64,000 nucleotides of DNA from Tubiluchus corallicola (lineage: Eukaryota; Priapulida; Priapulimorpha; Priapulimorphida; Tubiluchidae), in assembly GCA_030141605.1 (NCBI GenBank), contig JAQGDQ010000479.1:1-64000 (forward strand). Reading direction: 5' to 3'. Shown in pieces: positions 23,201 to 33,499 of the stretch. Each line of letters starts with the position of its first letter. The first letter of the stretch is position 1. The notes beneath the pieces are model-generated. The model saw only the letters and a program-made list of their open reading frames with translations. It did not search any database and was not told the DNA's origin. The position numbers and the translations under genes are program-made.

Positions 23201-24440
23201 AAGAGAAACCGTTAACCACTGCCTTCACTTAAATGTTAACAAAAGAGAAACCGTTAACCGCTGCCTACTCTTAAATGTTAACGAAAGAGAAACCGTTAAC
23301 CGCTGCCTACTCTTAAATGTTAGCGAAAGAGAAACCGAAGGCTAGGTAGGTAAGATATATACGTGATTTAAAACAAACAGAAAAAAGTGAAGCAGCAGAA
23401 ACATGAATAAACTCATAAATCTTTTACTTATATTATTTAAGTATCATTGATTTTTGCCTCTGGAACGTATCTTAGGACTTTACATTACTTTCTTTGGAAC
23501 TCTTGGCTTCGTTTAACAGTGTTTCGCTTAACGTCGTGTTTCGCTGGAACTCACTAGCATCGTTAAGTGAGGACTGACTGTATGTGTAAAGTTGCAATTC
23601 AAAATAAACCTTGTAAAACTTACCGTGTGTAAATCTCTTCGAAACAAGATCAAGGTCGTAAAGCCCACGATTATTGCTATAGGTAAAAGGCACAACCAGG
23701 CCAAAAAGTAGCCTATGACATCTCCTGAAAGAACAATGTTCAGCTGGGGTGAAGATTCTCTACCAGAAAATAAATTCAAATCGAATAGAACTTTTAGCTT
23801 TTGAACTCGAATCAAACTGAATTCGAGTCCGAATTTAGCTTTAAGCACTTTTGAAAACACTAATAATCTGTTGAAAAACTGCGCAAAAAAAAACTCCAGC
23901 TAAATTGGGCTGTAGTAACAAATGTTTTAATGATAAAGAATGTACGCTGTATGCGAGCAAATTATGCGATCAAATTTAATTCATTTCTTTTGTAGAACTA
24001 GGACATTAATTTAATCAGGGTAATTTTGCATAGATAAAATAGGCCTAAACGGGACTTTCAAAATGCGCATTTGCATCAATGTCTAGTATTAACAAAATGT
24101 TCACGCAGATGCTTCAATCAAGCATGTTTTTATCAAAACGAAAATTTTTTTCACAAAAGATAAAGTAAAAAGGGAACAGCGTTTACGTGACCAACGGGCC
24201 TTCTGCTGCTGCTACTCATTTTCCACAGTACAAGTTAAAATTGCTAAAAACTGCTTTTTATGTGAAACTAATATTGAGTGAATAAAACTGTCTGAATTGA
24301 ACCAATAATCTAATAATAAGTAGCTAAAACCTCAACAGTCAACAGCCAAATTTACCCTTAGGATATTCAACATGAGTAAGAGATATTGGCTTCCAAAACA
24401 TTTCCTGTGCTTCATTTCCATGCAATTTTAGTTCGTCCAT
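14264..24440 (-). CDS. DOLPP1: Dolichyldiphosphatase 1, seven exons
   Basis: Exons on the minus strand: 24440-24356, 23724-23624, 21713-21629, 19861-19765, 19293-19201, 16003-15875 and 14353-14264. All have GT-AG borders and matching phases, giving 227 residues; the human protein is about 238. The enzyme is an ER multi-pass PAP2-family phosphatase that hydrolyses dolichyl diphosphate on the luminal side, recycling the lipid carrier for N-glycosylation. Visible motifs are LTHVEYP (exon 1), KX6RP at K80-P88, [14 protein letters not shown] in exon 4 (PSSH at 102-105), and the third motif spanning exons 5/6 (YAR then VYLHYH, His about 160). Family members normally have SR here; this copy has Ala before Arg. 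The start ATG at 24440 is the only one that suits exon 1. After SEA-R at 14264 the frame meets TAA at once, but gtaaag there is a good donor, and relatives carry about 11 more residues, so a short last exon probably lies downstream. Confidence 0.93.
14373..14445 (+). repeat. tRNA-like SINE fragment
   Basis: Contains a B-box-like ggttcaaatccgg in a tRNA T-arm context. The A box is missing or eroded. It abuts the polypyrimidine tract (14357-14372) of DOLPP1 exon 7, so an insertion ended next to a splice acceptor. Confidence 0.5.
14685..15262 (+). repeat. Family B TTAA MITE-like repeat
   Basis: Starts near ttaaaggatgacaggatgat and carries the same internal order as the copies at 9.2, 21.7, 32.3, 38.7 and 63.1 kb. 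It lies in DOLPP1 intron 6. Confidence 0.75.
15293..15740. mobile_element. piggyBac-like MITE (family D)
   Basis: TTAA plus CCCTTTCA at the left and TGAAAGGG plus TTAA at the right form short terminal inverted repeats like those of piggyBac-type elements. Two internal palindromes of the type atcccgtgggat lie near 15315-15330 and 15592-15607. Copies are at 39286-39749 (inverted) and, truncated, at 50169-50320. Confidence 0.8.
16275..16850. repeat. Composite inverted plus direct repeat
   Basis: The arm at about 16275-16410 is complementary to about 16545-16680 (both contain aatgctaagatttct and ttagcagaac). The spacer (gtggaccagtcattt...) recurs as a direct copy at about 16710-16850. It lies in DOLPP1 intron 5. 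The family is unknown. Confidence 0.8.
17010..17791. mobile_element. TTAA-flanked MITE (family A, long form)
   Basis: Left end TTAAAGGACAAGAAAAGGGC; right end ttttcttgtgctttaa. It includes an internal ~120-bp direct duplication (about 17085-17195 and 17200-17315, each with cgatggcgccattaca). It lies in DOLPP1 intron 5. Confidence 0.75.
17957..18602. repeat. Minisatellite, 36-bp unit, ~18 copies
   Basis: The unit aatatttagactacaatggt plus attagaaagaagtacc recurs with few substitutions and occasional 1-3 base indels. It lies in DOLPP1 intron 5. Confidence 0.95.
19960..20220 (-). repeat. hAT-like MITE fragment
   Basis: gggtgaacattctcttccag followed by gaattcgaatc-rich sequence matches the end of the element at 28334-28759 in reverse orientation. 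One end is lost. Confidence 0.6.
20562..20888. repeat. Minisatellite, 36-bp unit, 9 copies
   Basis: The unit gtcacacgtatgggatcact plus gtggtgttcaagataa is nearly invariant. As 36 is a multiple of three, several frames on both strands stay open (for example [12 protein letters not shown] nine times). It lies in DOLPP1 intron 3 on the opposite strand to the gene, so coding is unlikely. Confidence 0.95.
21035..21435 (-). repeat. GC-rich dispersed repeat, inverted copy
   Basis: Markedly richer in G+C than its surroundings. It is the reverse complement of 36795-37190: the shared ends are tgtcttccgagacagaagga here and ccttctgtctcggaagaca there. Open frames in both copies are partly conserved, but I recognise no protein. 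Confidence 0.75.
21745..22180 (+). repeat. Family B MITE-like repeat, diverged
   Basis: Contains aaaaagtatacattttaaca and the aatttcaagtttaccgctct end of family B. It lies in DOLPP1 intron 2. Confidence 0.6.
22431..23580. mobile_element. Pogo-like MITE carrying a minisatellite
   Basis: The right end cgttaagtgaggactgactg is followed by TA. The left end agtcctcgcttaacgactc is its inverted copy, with two end bases mutated. It ends 43 bp inside DOLPP1 intron 2 from the exon 2 donor. Internal sequence holds the 42-bp array at 22878-23338. Confidence 0.65.
22878..23338. repeat. Minisatellite, 42-bp unit, ~11 copies
   Basis: The unit ctactcttaaatgttaacga plus aagagaaaccgttaaccactgc repeats with substitutions. 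The period is divisible by three, so 14-residue repeats stay open on both strands. It sits in an intron inside a MITE, so coding is not supported. Confidence 0.95.
23737..23990 (-). repeat. hAT-like MITE fragment next to DOLPP1 exon 2
   Basis: tggggtgaagattctctacc and the following ttcgaatc-type sequence match the element at 28334-28759 in reverse. The fragment begins about 13 bp upstream of the exon 2 acceptor. Confidence 0.55.
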
Positions 24441-25004
24441 GATGCAGTCTCACATTTGCCATCCAATAATTGCTATTGGTAAATTTAAACACAAACTTAG
24501 AAATAAAGGCGAAATAAATATAAAAAGGATAAGCCGTTAGATTTATTATATAAATAATATTAATGCATATTATATAATATTCATCAACATATCCGACTTC
24601 GGCCATACAGCATGCATTTCCGACGGGAGCGCCGCTTACTGACGACAGAAATAACTAAAGTCCATCATATATATATATGACTTGCGTTTGATTGTGGTTA
24701 AAAATCTAAAATTCTGTATGATTTTTTCCTAAACTTCGTAATGATTTTCATATTAGGCTATTACTTTTCTTATTTGCATTAGCAGATTTTACTGGTTAAA
24801 CGTCAAGGAATCTCTCAGTAATACGTGTCATGTTCCGTCAAAGACGCCCTTTTAGCATCACCATATCTATGGCCATAATGCTCATTTTTAATGTTGGCAA
24901 ACAGAGGACAGCACCTGTATAGTACTAGAGTACAGTTAGAACCGGTAATTTATAGTGTACACTGTGTTATAAATGTTGTAAATTATTTAAATTGCGATTT
25001 TTTG
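24441..25004. promoter_or_regulatory. Divergent DOLPP1/BRCC36 intergenic region
   Basis: The 564 bp between the two start codons must hold both 5' UTRs and promoters. A locally G+C-rich patch lies at about 24598-24645 (ccgacgggagcgccgc), followed by a short AT repeat. No TATA box is clearly placed for either gene. The bidirectional role is inferred from spacing and orientation. Confidence 0.55.
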
Positions 25005-25986
25005 ATGGAAATGAATGTTCCGTACGTCAAACTAGAGGCAGATGCCTTTATGGTGTGTTTAACACATGCCTTATCAACAGAAAGAGAGGAAATTATGGGT
25101 TTGTGCATTGGAGAAGTTGATGAAAATAGGATCTCGCACATTTCTACAGTAATGATGCTTCGAAGGTGACAGAAATATATTTAAAATACGTGATTGATAT
25201 TGATTGTTTGCGATTGGTTATTTTATGTTAATAACTAGCTGTATTTATATAAAGTAGTTGCGATCTAGTTTCTTATCTCAGGTGAAATAAACAAGCTTAA
25301 TTAGTGATAATTAGCTTTTATCAAATTCTAATCTTAATGTTTTTAGATCAGACAAAAGGCAGGATCGAGTAGAGATTTCACCAGAGCAGCTATCAGATGC
25401 TTCCACACAAGCAGAAATCCTCTCACATGAGCTTGGTCGTCCTATGCGGGTCGTAGGCTGGTACCATTCACACCCACACATAACTGTATGGCCGTCGCAC
25501 GTAGACGTTCAGACTCAGGCGATGTATCAGATGATGGACGAGTGCTTCGTAGGACTGATTTTCTCCGTCTTTAACGAGGACAAAAAAACAAAACAGCAGA
25601 AAGTTCAGTTAACGTGTTTCCAATCGATAAACCAAAGTCCCGAAGGGGAACCGCCGCAGTATATTAGACTGGAAGTGCCGATATGTATAAGTCGTTCCAA
25701 AAGCCTTAGTTCACAGAACTTAAATGCCCTGGTAAACTTGCCGCGTATTTTGACAATCGAGGAACATGAAGCGTACTCAAAAGTCTGTGGTCTTCCTGAC
25801 CTGGACATAGTAGCAAAATTGCACAACAGTGCCGTGTACACCAAGTCTGTGTGTCACGTGATAAACATTAAGAGCGGGCCGCTTATACAAATGCTGGAGA
25901 ACAGACTGCAGATGAATCAGCAGAAAATCGAAGAGCTAACCGACCACAAGCAGAAACTAGAACAAGAATTAAAGAGTTTGTCGTAA
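25005..25986 (+). CDS. BRCC3: BRCC36 (BRCC3) K63-specific deubiquitinase
   Basis: Two exons, 25005-25165 and 25347-25986, flank a 181-bp phase-2 intron (AG|gtgaca to tttttag|A) and give 266 residues. This JAMM/MPN+ zinc metalloprotease cleaves K63-linked ubiquitin in the nuclear BRCA1-A and cytoplasmic BRISC complexes. Visible features are EEIMGLCIGE with the catalytic Glu29, then HSHPHITVWPSHVD with zinc ligands His94, His96 and Asp107, and a C-terminal helix (NQQKIEELTDHKQKLEQEL) like that used to pair with ABRO1/Abraxas. I chose ATG 25005 because the homology begins right after it; an in-frame ATG at 24891 adds 38 unrelated residues. Compared with human BRCC36 (about 290-316 residues), about 30 residues between the Glu motif and RRSDKR are missing. 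No obvious polyadenylation signal lies close downstream. The gene is head-to-head with DOLPP1. Confidence 0.96.
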
Positions 25987-26324
25987 AATGTAGTTCGACT
26001 TTCGAGTCGCTTTAGTAAGAACTACAGTCTAGAATCCTCTTAGTGGGCCTAAATTCTTTCCATGATGTTTTCCAGTGTTGATTCTGTGCCGAATCAAAAG
26101 CTATGCGCACCAATCGTTGAGCAGTTTTAATTAGCGACACCGTTTACATTTACAAATGACGTAGTTTGCAAAGTATTGTTAACATTTGCAAATTGTTGGT
26201 TGCTGAATTGCACACGTACATTGTCTAAATAGAAAGGATAGTAAAAACACTTTCTCGTTAATACTAATTATAATACAAACTCTAACGCCAGCGCTTTTTG
26301 AGAACCCCGTAGCTTTAAAGGAAA

Positions 26325-27085
26325 CAACCTTTAAAGGATGATAGTGTAAAGTTTAGAATAACGAATGCTCTAAAATATTGAAAACTACAATAGTTTAAGC
26401 TTAGATTAAATAATAATTACCCCGGATATTCAAATTTCGTTAAACTTTCAAAGCCATGTGCGGCTTAGTGAATCTACTAAGCTTGGCAGCTGCGCCTTTT
26501 TGTCACATTTGCATGGCTGACAAATAGAAGGAGGTACCGTGATAACCATAATCATGAACCGCTGTGTTGGTTTCATGACGTCATATGATGTAAAGCCCAT
26601 TTTTCGTGACATCATGCGCTTAAGCAGTACTGTAACACCTACGCAAGGGAAAACGCCTGCCATTGCACAAACTGTGGTTAGTTTCTGACGTCTGCAATAG
26701 CTGTGTTCGGTTGCCGTTAATTAACTTTCTAATTATTCAAACATTGTTAACTTTTATAGGCAAGAACATGCACATTTCGGACAGTAATTTAAAATGAGAT
26801 TGAGTGTAAACGATCGTCTGGTCTTCTTTTAATGGAAATACTAAGCCTTCTGGGAAGTTAGGTTTATTATAATGTTCGCAATAAACATTAGAAGGATTTA
26901 GTAATAAAAGTGTTATAAGTGTCTCGTGTAATTTGTAATGTGTCTCTCATTTTGAACGCCCATTTTTCCACCAATGGCGTCGATAATTGATCGAATAAAA
27001 GCAGCGTACTGTCAGTTTACGTCAAAAGTATAAAAAGTTCGTACAACAAATTCAAAAGCTACTTCCGGTCTTCCTTTAAGTTACT
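26325..27085 (+). mobile_element. TTAA MITE-like repeat (family C), copy 1
   Basis: Runs from cctttaaaggatgatagtg to ccggtcttcctttaagtt. The ends are short inverted repeats at TTAA. Most of it recurs at 31190-32215 in the same orientation. The short frames inside are not genes. Confidence 0.7.
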
Positions 27086-27214
27086 AGAAACATTGATTGT
27101 AAGATAACTCAACTGCGTTGTTTTCTTAGTAATCAGAACAGAAGTGTAAATAAACGTTTATATTTCAAACAACATAACTTTATTAAAACTTTTACTTTAC
27201 AAAGTTAAAATCAT

Positions 27215-27330
27215 GCCAGATGTTTTGACAGCCTACTGCAGTCATCGTCAGTGGTAAATTTACAAACATACAACCAGTTTATATAGGCAGAGCCTATTAT
27301 GCACTAATTAAGTAGTTAACTGAAGCCAAA
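27215..27330 (+). repeat. Dispersed repeat shared with 33095-33190
   Basis: ggtaaatttacaaacataca and accagtttatataggcagag recur at 33118-33165. It resembles the 3' end of a retroelement, but I cannot name it. Confidence 0.55.
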
Positions 27331-27749
27331 TGAAAGGTAATGAATAAGCATAATTTGGCTTCTGTGTATAATATTCTGTGTATTTGTCTACATTCGTTGT
27401 CCACCCATGGTTTGGAGGTGTTAGAGGATCTTGAAGATTTCAGCATATGAAGAGCACCCCTATTGCTGTTTGCCAGGAGACAATTTTTAACACATTTAAC
27501 AATAAGAACTCCATGCAGTGTCAAGCAGATGTTTAACATTTAGAACGGTATATTATTTGCAGTTTTACTTTTGTGATTAAAGGAACAATTCTTAAATTAG
27601 TATAATTCGAAACATTTATATTTGTACTTACGCTCTATGCGGTATGGCAGTATGATATGTAATTATTTTGTTGTTGTGATTTCAGCCTGATCATTGCTGC
27701 AGTATCATAAATAAACCACTTTGATTCAGCAAAAACTTCCATGGTTATT

Positions 27750-29480
27750 TTGGTGTTACAGCCCTTTAAACTGTCTTTGGGTTATGAATATTTCACACCC
27801 GACTGGACGACATTAGATATAATTAGTTCGTTAATATTAGTTACAGCACTAGTAACATTATTGTCTTCACAAAGCCTAACTATTTCAGTCATTTGGCCAA
27901 TAAATTCTGGCAAACTGCAGCACAATTTTCATCCGATTTGAGAGATTTGTAAAATTGATTTAAATTCATTTGCGCTTCCTGATCCGTTGTATCAGGAAAA
28001 AATAGTTTTCATTTCCGTAGAAATTGGATAACTCTAGTGGAGGTGCCACATGCATATCGTTAAAATTTTGAAGTAAACTGTCTGAGACAATTATGTAATC
28101 AATAATTGCAAACCAAAACTGTCCATAAGTTTGCATAGTAAAAACTACGTTATGATGCTTCAAAGTAGAATGACCCAAAAATTTCGTAAAATGTCAGTTT
28201 CTCGTATTTTGTTTAAACGAACGCTAAATATATTGGACTTTTATATTCTAGCATCAAATTATAAGGAAAGTGTTAAAAAACACTAAACATTTAATTTTAT
28301 AACTCGTTACCCACTTTTCTGTCTAGAAACTAGTAGGGGTGAGCATCGAACGTTCGAATCGAATTCGAACGCTCGAATTCGATTCGAACGAGTTTTTTCA
28401 GTTCGAACTCGATTCGAATCCAAAACTACAGATTCGAATAATTCAGCACTTCAATCACATATGTTCTTTATCACTAAAACGATTGAAACATCATGCAATT
28501 AGTATAATTTAGCTGTGATTTCTGCGCACAATCTTAAAGAAATTACTAGTCGTTTTATTGCAGAACAAAATCTAGTGATATGCATGATCTTTGTGAGACT
28601 AATTTTTAATGGTGGTTCGAAAACTTGTTCGAAAATCTTTCAATCTCAATTCGAATTTGGTTCGAATTCGAAACACTGAAGTTCGGTTTGATTCGAATTC
28701 AAAAGTCACAAATTCGGTTCGATTCGAATTCGCTTTCTGGTAGAGAATGCTCACCCCTAGAAACTAGTAATGCAATTGTAAAAAACCTCCTATTTTCAAA
28801 CTCTGATTGTAGCGGCTAGAAGTTGTCATTTTGCATCGATTTTTTATGTCGTCAAGCCCAAATCTTCATCAGGAAGAGCCATCTACTGGATTTAAATATA
28901 ACTTCAACGTGCTCTTGCAAAGTCCATAGCAACCACACTTTCGTACGGTTGCTAAGTATTTTGTAGAGATGCGACAAAAAACAATGGCTAACTTTAACAA
29001 CGATTTTTTCAAGATTATGTTTTTCACTGCATAGCCTGCACCTCAACTTCAACGTAGATTATCTCAGCTTAGAAATAACATAGAGTGATGAACTTGGTAT
29101 CAAAATGATCCTCATGAAATGGAAATTCGGGATATGTGAATAACTAGAAAAGTTTAATTGCCGACTTATGGACGATTTTGCTATGTAAGCAATTGTTGAT
29201 TTACCAGGAAGATAATAGTATGTGTACCTGTTAGTTTGTTGCATGCTTCCTACTTTACCATTTAAGACCCGCAAATGTGTTTCTTGACACATTCAATAAG
29301 CTGTCTGCCTTGTGTATTGATAACTTGATTCTCATCTATTCTACCTGAAAAAACCTCAACGTTATCATTTTGGTAAAATTCTGGGTATGGTACAGTTGTG
29401 TATGACTTTGCGCCTATAAGTTCTTCATTGAAAGCAAAATCAGGTAACTCTGCTATTCTACCATTAAAATCACCCATTGG
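27750..29480 (-). pseudogene. Eroded LINE endonuclease fragments
   Basis: On the minus strand 29477-29262 reads MGDFNGRIAELPDF and later NTQGRQLIE, and an overlapping frame from 29292 gives LRVLNGKVG. These are typical of the apurinic-type endonuclease domain (GDFN.R, QGR.L, LNG) of non-LTR retrotransposons. A second piece at 28178-27966 holds IDYIIVSDSLL, the next block of such domains, followed by helix-rich frame fragments to about 27750. Stops and frameshifts break every frame. A hAT-like MITE at 28334-28759 lies between the two pieces. The two pieces cover overlapping motifs, so they may derive from two copies. Confidence 0.6.
28334..28759. mobile_element. hAT-like MITE with 8-bp target duplication
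   Basis: Terminal inverted repeats TAGGGGTGAGCATCGAA and ...AATGCTCACCCCTA are flanked on both sides by GAAACTAG (28326-28333 and 28760-28767). An 8-bp duplication and TA-GGGTG ends fit the hAT superfamily. The interior is rich in ttcgaattcgaa palindromes. At 426 bp it is non-coding. Related copies lie at 34916-35278 and, partial, at 19960 and 23737. Confidence 0.92.
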
Positions 29481-29571
29481 AACAGAACTATTATCCTCTT
29501 GGTTAATAAGCCTTTCACATCTCCAGTTATTGATGATGATTGTACATTTGTGTACCCTTGTAGCCCAAGCT

Positions 29572-29700
29572 ATTGTAATAGTAACAGTTTTAACAGCTAG
29601 CTAGAACCTTACCTAGTTCATTTTTTCTTGTTCCCAAGCAAGATCCTGCTAGTAAATAACTCTATGCACAGACTAATGCATAATTAAGTGAAGTCCAAGT
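29572..29700 (+). repeat. Dispersed repeat shared with 6690-6825
   Basis: Same orientation, with high similarity around agaaccttacctagttcatt. Confidence 0.65.
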
Positions 29701-29929
29701 AAAACAACAGAAGTTTATTGAACTGATGCAGCAAACGGCTTTGCTTTACCCACATGTCATGTGGCGGTTGTAGTTAAGACGCATCGCTGTGGTACACTTA
29801 ACTTTTGACCTATAGCAACTGCGCGTGCGCACAAAGAAACTATCAATTCACCGTACAGCAAAGCGAGTACTGTATTTTGCGTCCGGCGCGTTCTCAATTA
29901 TGCCCTACGCGATTGTAAAAAACATCAGC

Positions 29930-30150
29930 AAAGTATTATATCAGACAAAATTGCCTATCGTCTTACGCATTGCAACTCCTACCAGTTTTGGAAAACAATA
30001 AAGAATGAAACAAATTCTAAACTTCCTCTTCCCTCTAGCGTTAATAATGAAACAGGGGAAAACGACATTTGTAATATGTGGGCGGAGCACTATCGCGTTC
30101 TTTTTCATTCGATTGATAATGGAAATTTGGAGGCGCAACTGCACTGGGCC
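29930..30150 (+). pseudogene. LINE ORF2 fragment upstream of the RT domain
   Basis: A plus-strand frame includes YQFWKTIKNE and later ICNMWAEHYRVLFHSI. This resembles the linker between the endonuclease and reverse transcriptase of CR1/L2-like LINEs (FWK..., then W..HY..LF). It is short and not flanked by recognisable RT motifs. Confidence 0.5.
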
Positions 30151-31189
30151 CTCTCTCTGCTGTGAATAATATTCTAAATTTTAAAATAATGTGTTTGCGA
30201 TATTCAAAATTAATACGTTTTCATAAGGCTTATAAAGGTGGAGGTTAATGGTACTGGAAAGAGTCGCGTACTGGAAAGTTTCACTGATCTACACCAAACG
30301 ACAGGACAGATACTCGATCAAGGCACTGTCCAGTAACCACTAGGGATTGGTTGATTCACTTCCTTGTATTAAAGGGTGTAGCTAAGATGTAACTGCATGT
30401 AGTACAACATTGACTAGGGTGTGTATATACAGTATTAGGCATTCATTCAGTTACAACGATACGTAAGCAAAGGTTGTACAGTATATTGCGCTCGCTTTTG
30501 TAGCAAAATCCGCTACAAGCCCGTGTACGAAGCTAGTCAGAATAATGACTGTGTCATATAATTCCAAAACACTATTTTGAATTAATCGGTCCAATTCATC
30601 TGGTAAGCCATATTAAGTATTGATTTAACTCAATTAGCCAGAACAGTTTTTCAATACCTAAATACGAACGTATCCTAAATTGAACACACAGCTTTACCGT
30701 TGGCAGTTACCGTCACGCCAAAATGTGAACACACCCTTATGTACATAAATTTCTTTTTCATAAGAACACGCGATATATGTACATTAAGTGTGAAATGATC
30801 ACGTACAACTAATTAACAGTTTATGTATAAACTGCATTCTTTACGACGTGTCATTACGTCCACTTAAGCAGAAAATCAAAGTGTTTAATACTTTAATGCT
30901 CGTAAAATGCAGTAATTCCTGTTTTAATAGCCCCTGGACATTTTAGCGTGGCAACCCTGCCTCGCATATGTTGTAAAAATGTTTAAATTTAAATGGCAAT
31001 AATTTAGTTACTTACTAGTGGTTTAGGTTAGCAATGAAGGTTTGCCGTCAGGGGCGTGAATGTCTGTTTTGACATCACGTTTTCACAATAATTCATCGAG
31101 TTGAAGATGACTGTGTTTGGCCGTGAACTAGCCACGTTTATAAAGGTCTTGGACTAAGAAAATTACCATAAAAATTCTATTTAAAGCTT
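30151..31189. other. No recognisable feature
   Basis: AT-rich sequence. I see no exon with supported splice sites, no array and no clear repeat copy elsewhere in the window. Confidence 0.5.
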
Positions 31190-32215
31190 AAAGGAAAACC
31201 GGATGATTGTGTAAACATTAGTTCAGAATAAAGAATGCTCTAAAATATTAAAAACTACAATAGCTTTTTTAAACCAAAGCTTAGATTAAATAATAATTAC
31301 CTCGGATACTCAAATTTCGTTAAACATTCAAAGCTACGCGCGGCTCAGTGAATCTGCTAAGATTAGCAGCGGTGCCTTTTTGTCACATTCGCGTGGCCGA
31401 CAAATAGAAGGCGGTACCGCGATAAGCATGATCATGAACTGCGGTGTTAGTTTCTGACGTCATATGATGTAGAGCCCATTTTTCGTGATAGCATGCGCTT
31501 AAGCAGTGCTGTAACACCTATTCAAATGTGCTTGACGCGCAAGGGAAGACGCCTGCCATTGCACAAACTGTGGTTAGTTTCTGACGTCTGCAATAGCTGT
31601 GTTCGGTTGCCGTTAATTAACTTTCTAATTATTCAAACATTGTTAACTTTTATAGGCAAGAACATGCACATTTCGGACAGTAAATTAAAATGAGATTGAG
31701 TGTAAACGATCGTCCGGTCTTCTTTTAATGGAAACACTAAGCCTTCTGGGAAGTTAGGTTTATTATAATGTTCGCAATAAACATTAGAAGGATTTAGTAA
31801 TAAAAATGTTATAAGTGTAATTTGTGCTCTCGTTTTGAACGCCCATTTTTCCACCAATGACGTCGATCATTGATCGAACAAAAGCAGCATACTTTCAGTT
31901 TACGTCAAAAGTATAAAAAGTTCTTACAAAAAATTCAATAGCTAATTTTGAAATCTTTTAACATGAACACTAGGTAAGAGGCAGAAGTTTAAATTAGTTT
32001 AATTAGTGCGCTTTTACAAAAAACCACGGTGCACTTACGAAAAGTCACGAAGTCCACCAGTTACGTCATAATTTTTAAGTGGATAGCGGCTACCACCTGG
32101 GCGCTGAAAATTTCTTTACAGCGGTACGGTAGTATAAATTAAATTTATACATTTATGGATAAAAACTAAATTTAAGTAATAACATGTTAAATGACTAATC
32201 TTTTCCTTTAATTAC
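31190..32215 (+). mobile_element. TTAA MITE-like repeat (family C), copy 2
   Basis: Starts cttaaaggaaaaccggatga and follows copy 1 (26325-27085) closely to about 31940. It then extends to ttttcctttaattacagg near 32215. Confidence 0.65.
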
Positions 32216-32334
32216 AGGTTTGTGTAGAACCGAATCTCGTCTCACCAAATTCAACCACGAATTTGGTTACTTTAAACTGTTTCTTGTAAAGCGTATAATT
32301 ACAAAGTGTTATGACAGACATTGGCTAACAAATT

Positions 32335-32965
32335 TTGGAATTAGAAACTTAAAGCAAAACCGGTTCCAATCTTAAACTGTAAATCAAACAATCAACTCCT
32401 TAAAATGTTGAAAGGAAACTATTTTTTTTCAGAAATGACTTACGTGAAAGAATTATTGCCACACAAACACGATTTCGCGTTCGCGCCACTAGTTCTTCGC
32501 TGTTGCATGCCTTTCGCCATTCGCTAGTTATACGGACACTAGCGCGTGCGTTTCGTAAACGCATTATACAAAAACAGTTGCTGTACTTAATTCAGATGTG
32601 TTAGTTTCTGACACAGTACACACATTCGACAGCTCACGCGTGAGCACAGCGATAAATTTGAAATTTGAATTTCTATCTTAAAATTTGCCTAGTTTTAGTA
32701 TAATACACTGAACCTCTTACAGTAGCACTGTACTTCAATTCACGCTTTTACAAACACGTGCAACACGTTCGTGGAATATTATTCCTGTTGAAAATTATGT
32801 TAGTTTGTGAGGTCATCAATGGCTGGGCTCGCCCGATGTTAATTAAGTTTTTAATCTATTATTTAGTTATCAGAAACGCTTATGCAGTATTAATTATGTA
32901 TATTTTTTATCGGACTTGAAAATGGGGTAGTATATGAAAAATCATCCCCTCTTCCTTTGAGAAAA
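32335..32965 (-). repeat. Family B TTAA MITE-like repeat
   Basis: ttaaagcaaaaccggttcca at the left and atcccctcttcctttgag at the right, with the family B order in reverse. Terminal sequences are like TTAAAG..AA.ACCGG. Confidence 0.75.
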
Positions 32966-33094
32966 ATCCGGTGTTTCCACTACGCACTATCAAAATCTAA
33001 TAAAATCTATTATATAGTAAGATTGTAGATTTGAGCGACTGGCATAGTTAAACTCAAGCAGTTTTTGCCGATCCCAGATCTGAATTCAAATGTA

Positions 33095-33300
33095 GGCTGT
33101 TGTTGTCATCATCGGTGGTAAATTTACAAACATACAACCAGTTTACACAGGCAGAGCCCACTATGCACAAATTATGTATTTACAATAGTCAAATAGGTAA
33201 TAATTAAACAGACCAGTAAAGAAATTGATACAGTAACCTATGCACAAATTATGTATTTACAATAGTCAAATAGGTAATAATTAAACAGACCCAAGGAAAG
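33095..33300 (+). repeat. Dispersed repeat plus 47-bp direct duplication
   Basis: The first part matches 27215-27330. The piece acaaattatgtatttacaat through ttaaacagacc then occurs twice (about 33168-33215 and 33244-33290). Confidence 0.7.
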
Positions 33301-33499
33301 GAAATGTGTTTATTTTTTTGTTTTTTATTTATTTTTATTGTATTTTATGAATTAAAATGTATTTTATTGTTCAACACAGAGCTACTGGTTCTCAAATACC
33401 ATGTGGCTCTGAGATAGTCTTGTGGAAATTGCGCGTATCCTCGACAACCCAAATATCCGGTCACTTGTAAATAATTCATTCATGATCGTAAGCCCGCCT

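Noticed and set aside
22839-23345. 168-codon repeat frame
   Set aside because: 42-bp minisatellite within a MITE and intron; both strands are open.
24412-24606. 64-codon minus frame starting MAEVGYVDEYY
   Set aside because: It overlaps the DOLPP1 first exon in another frame and has no homology.
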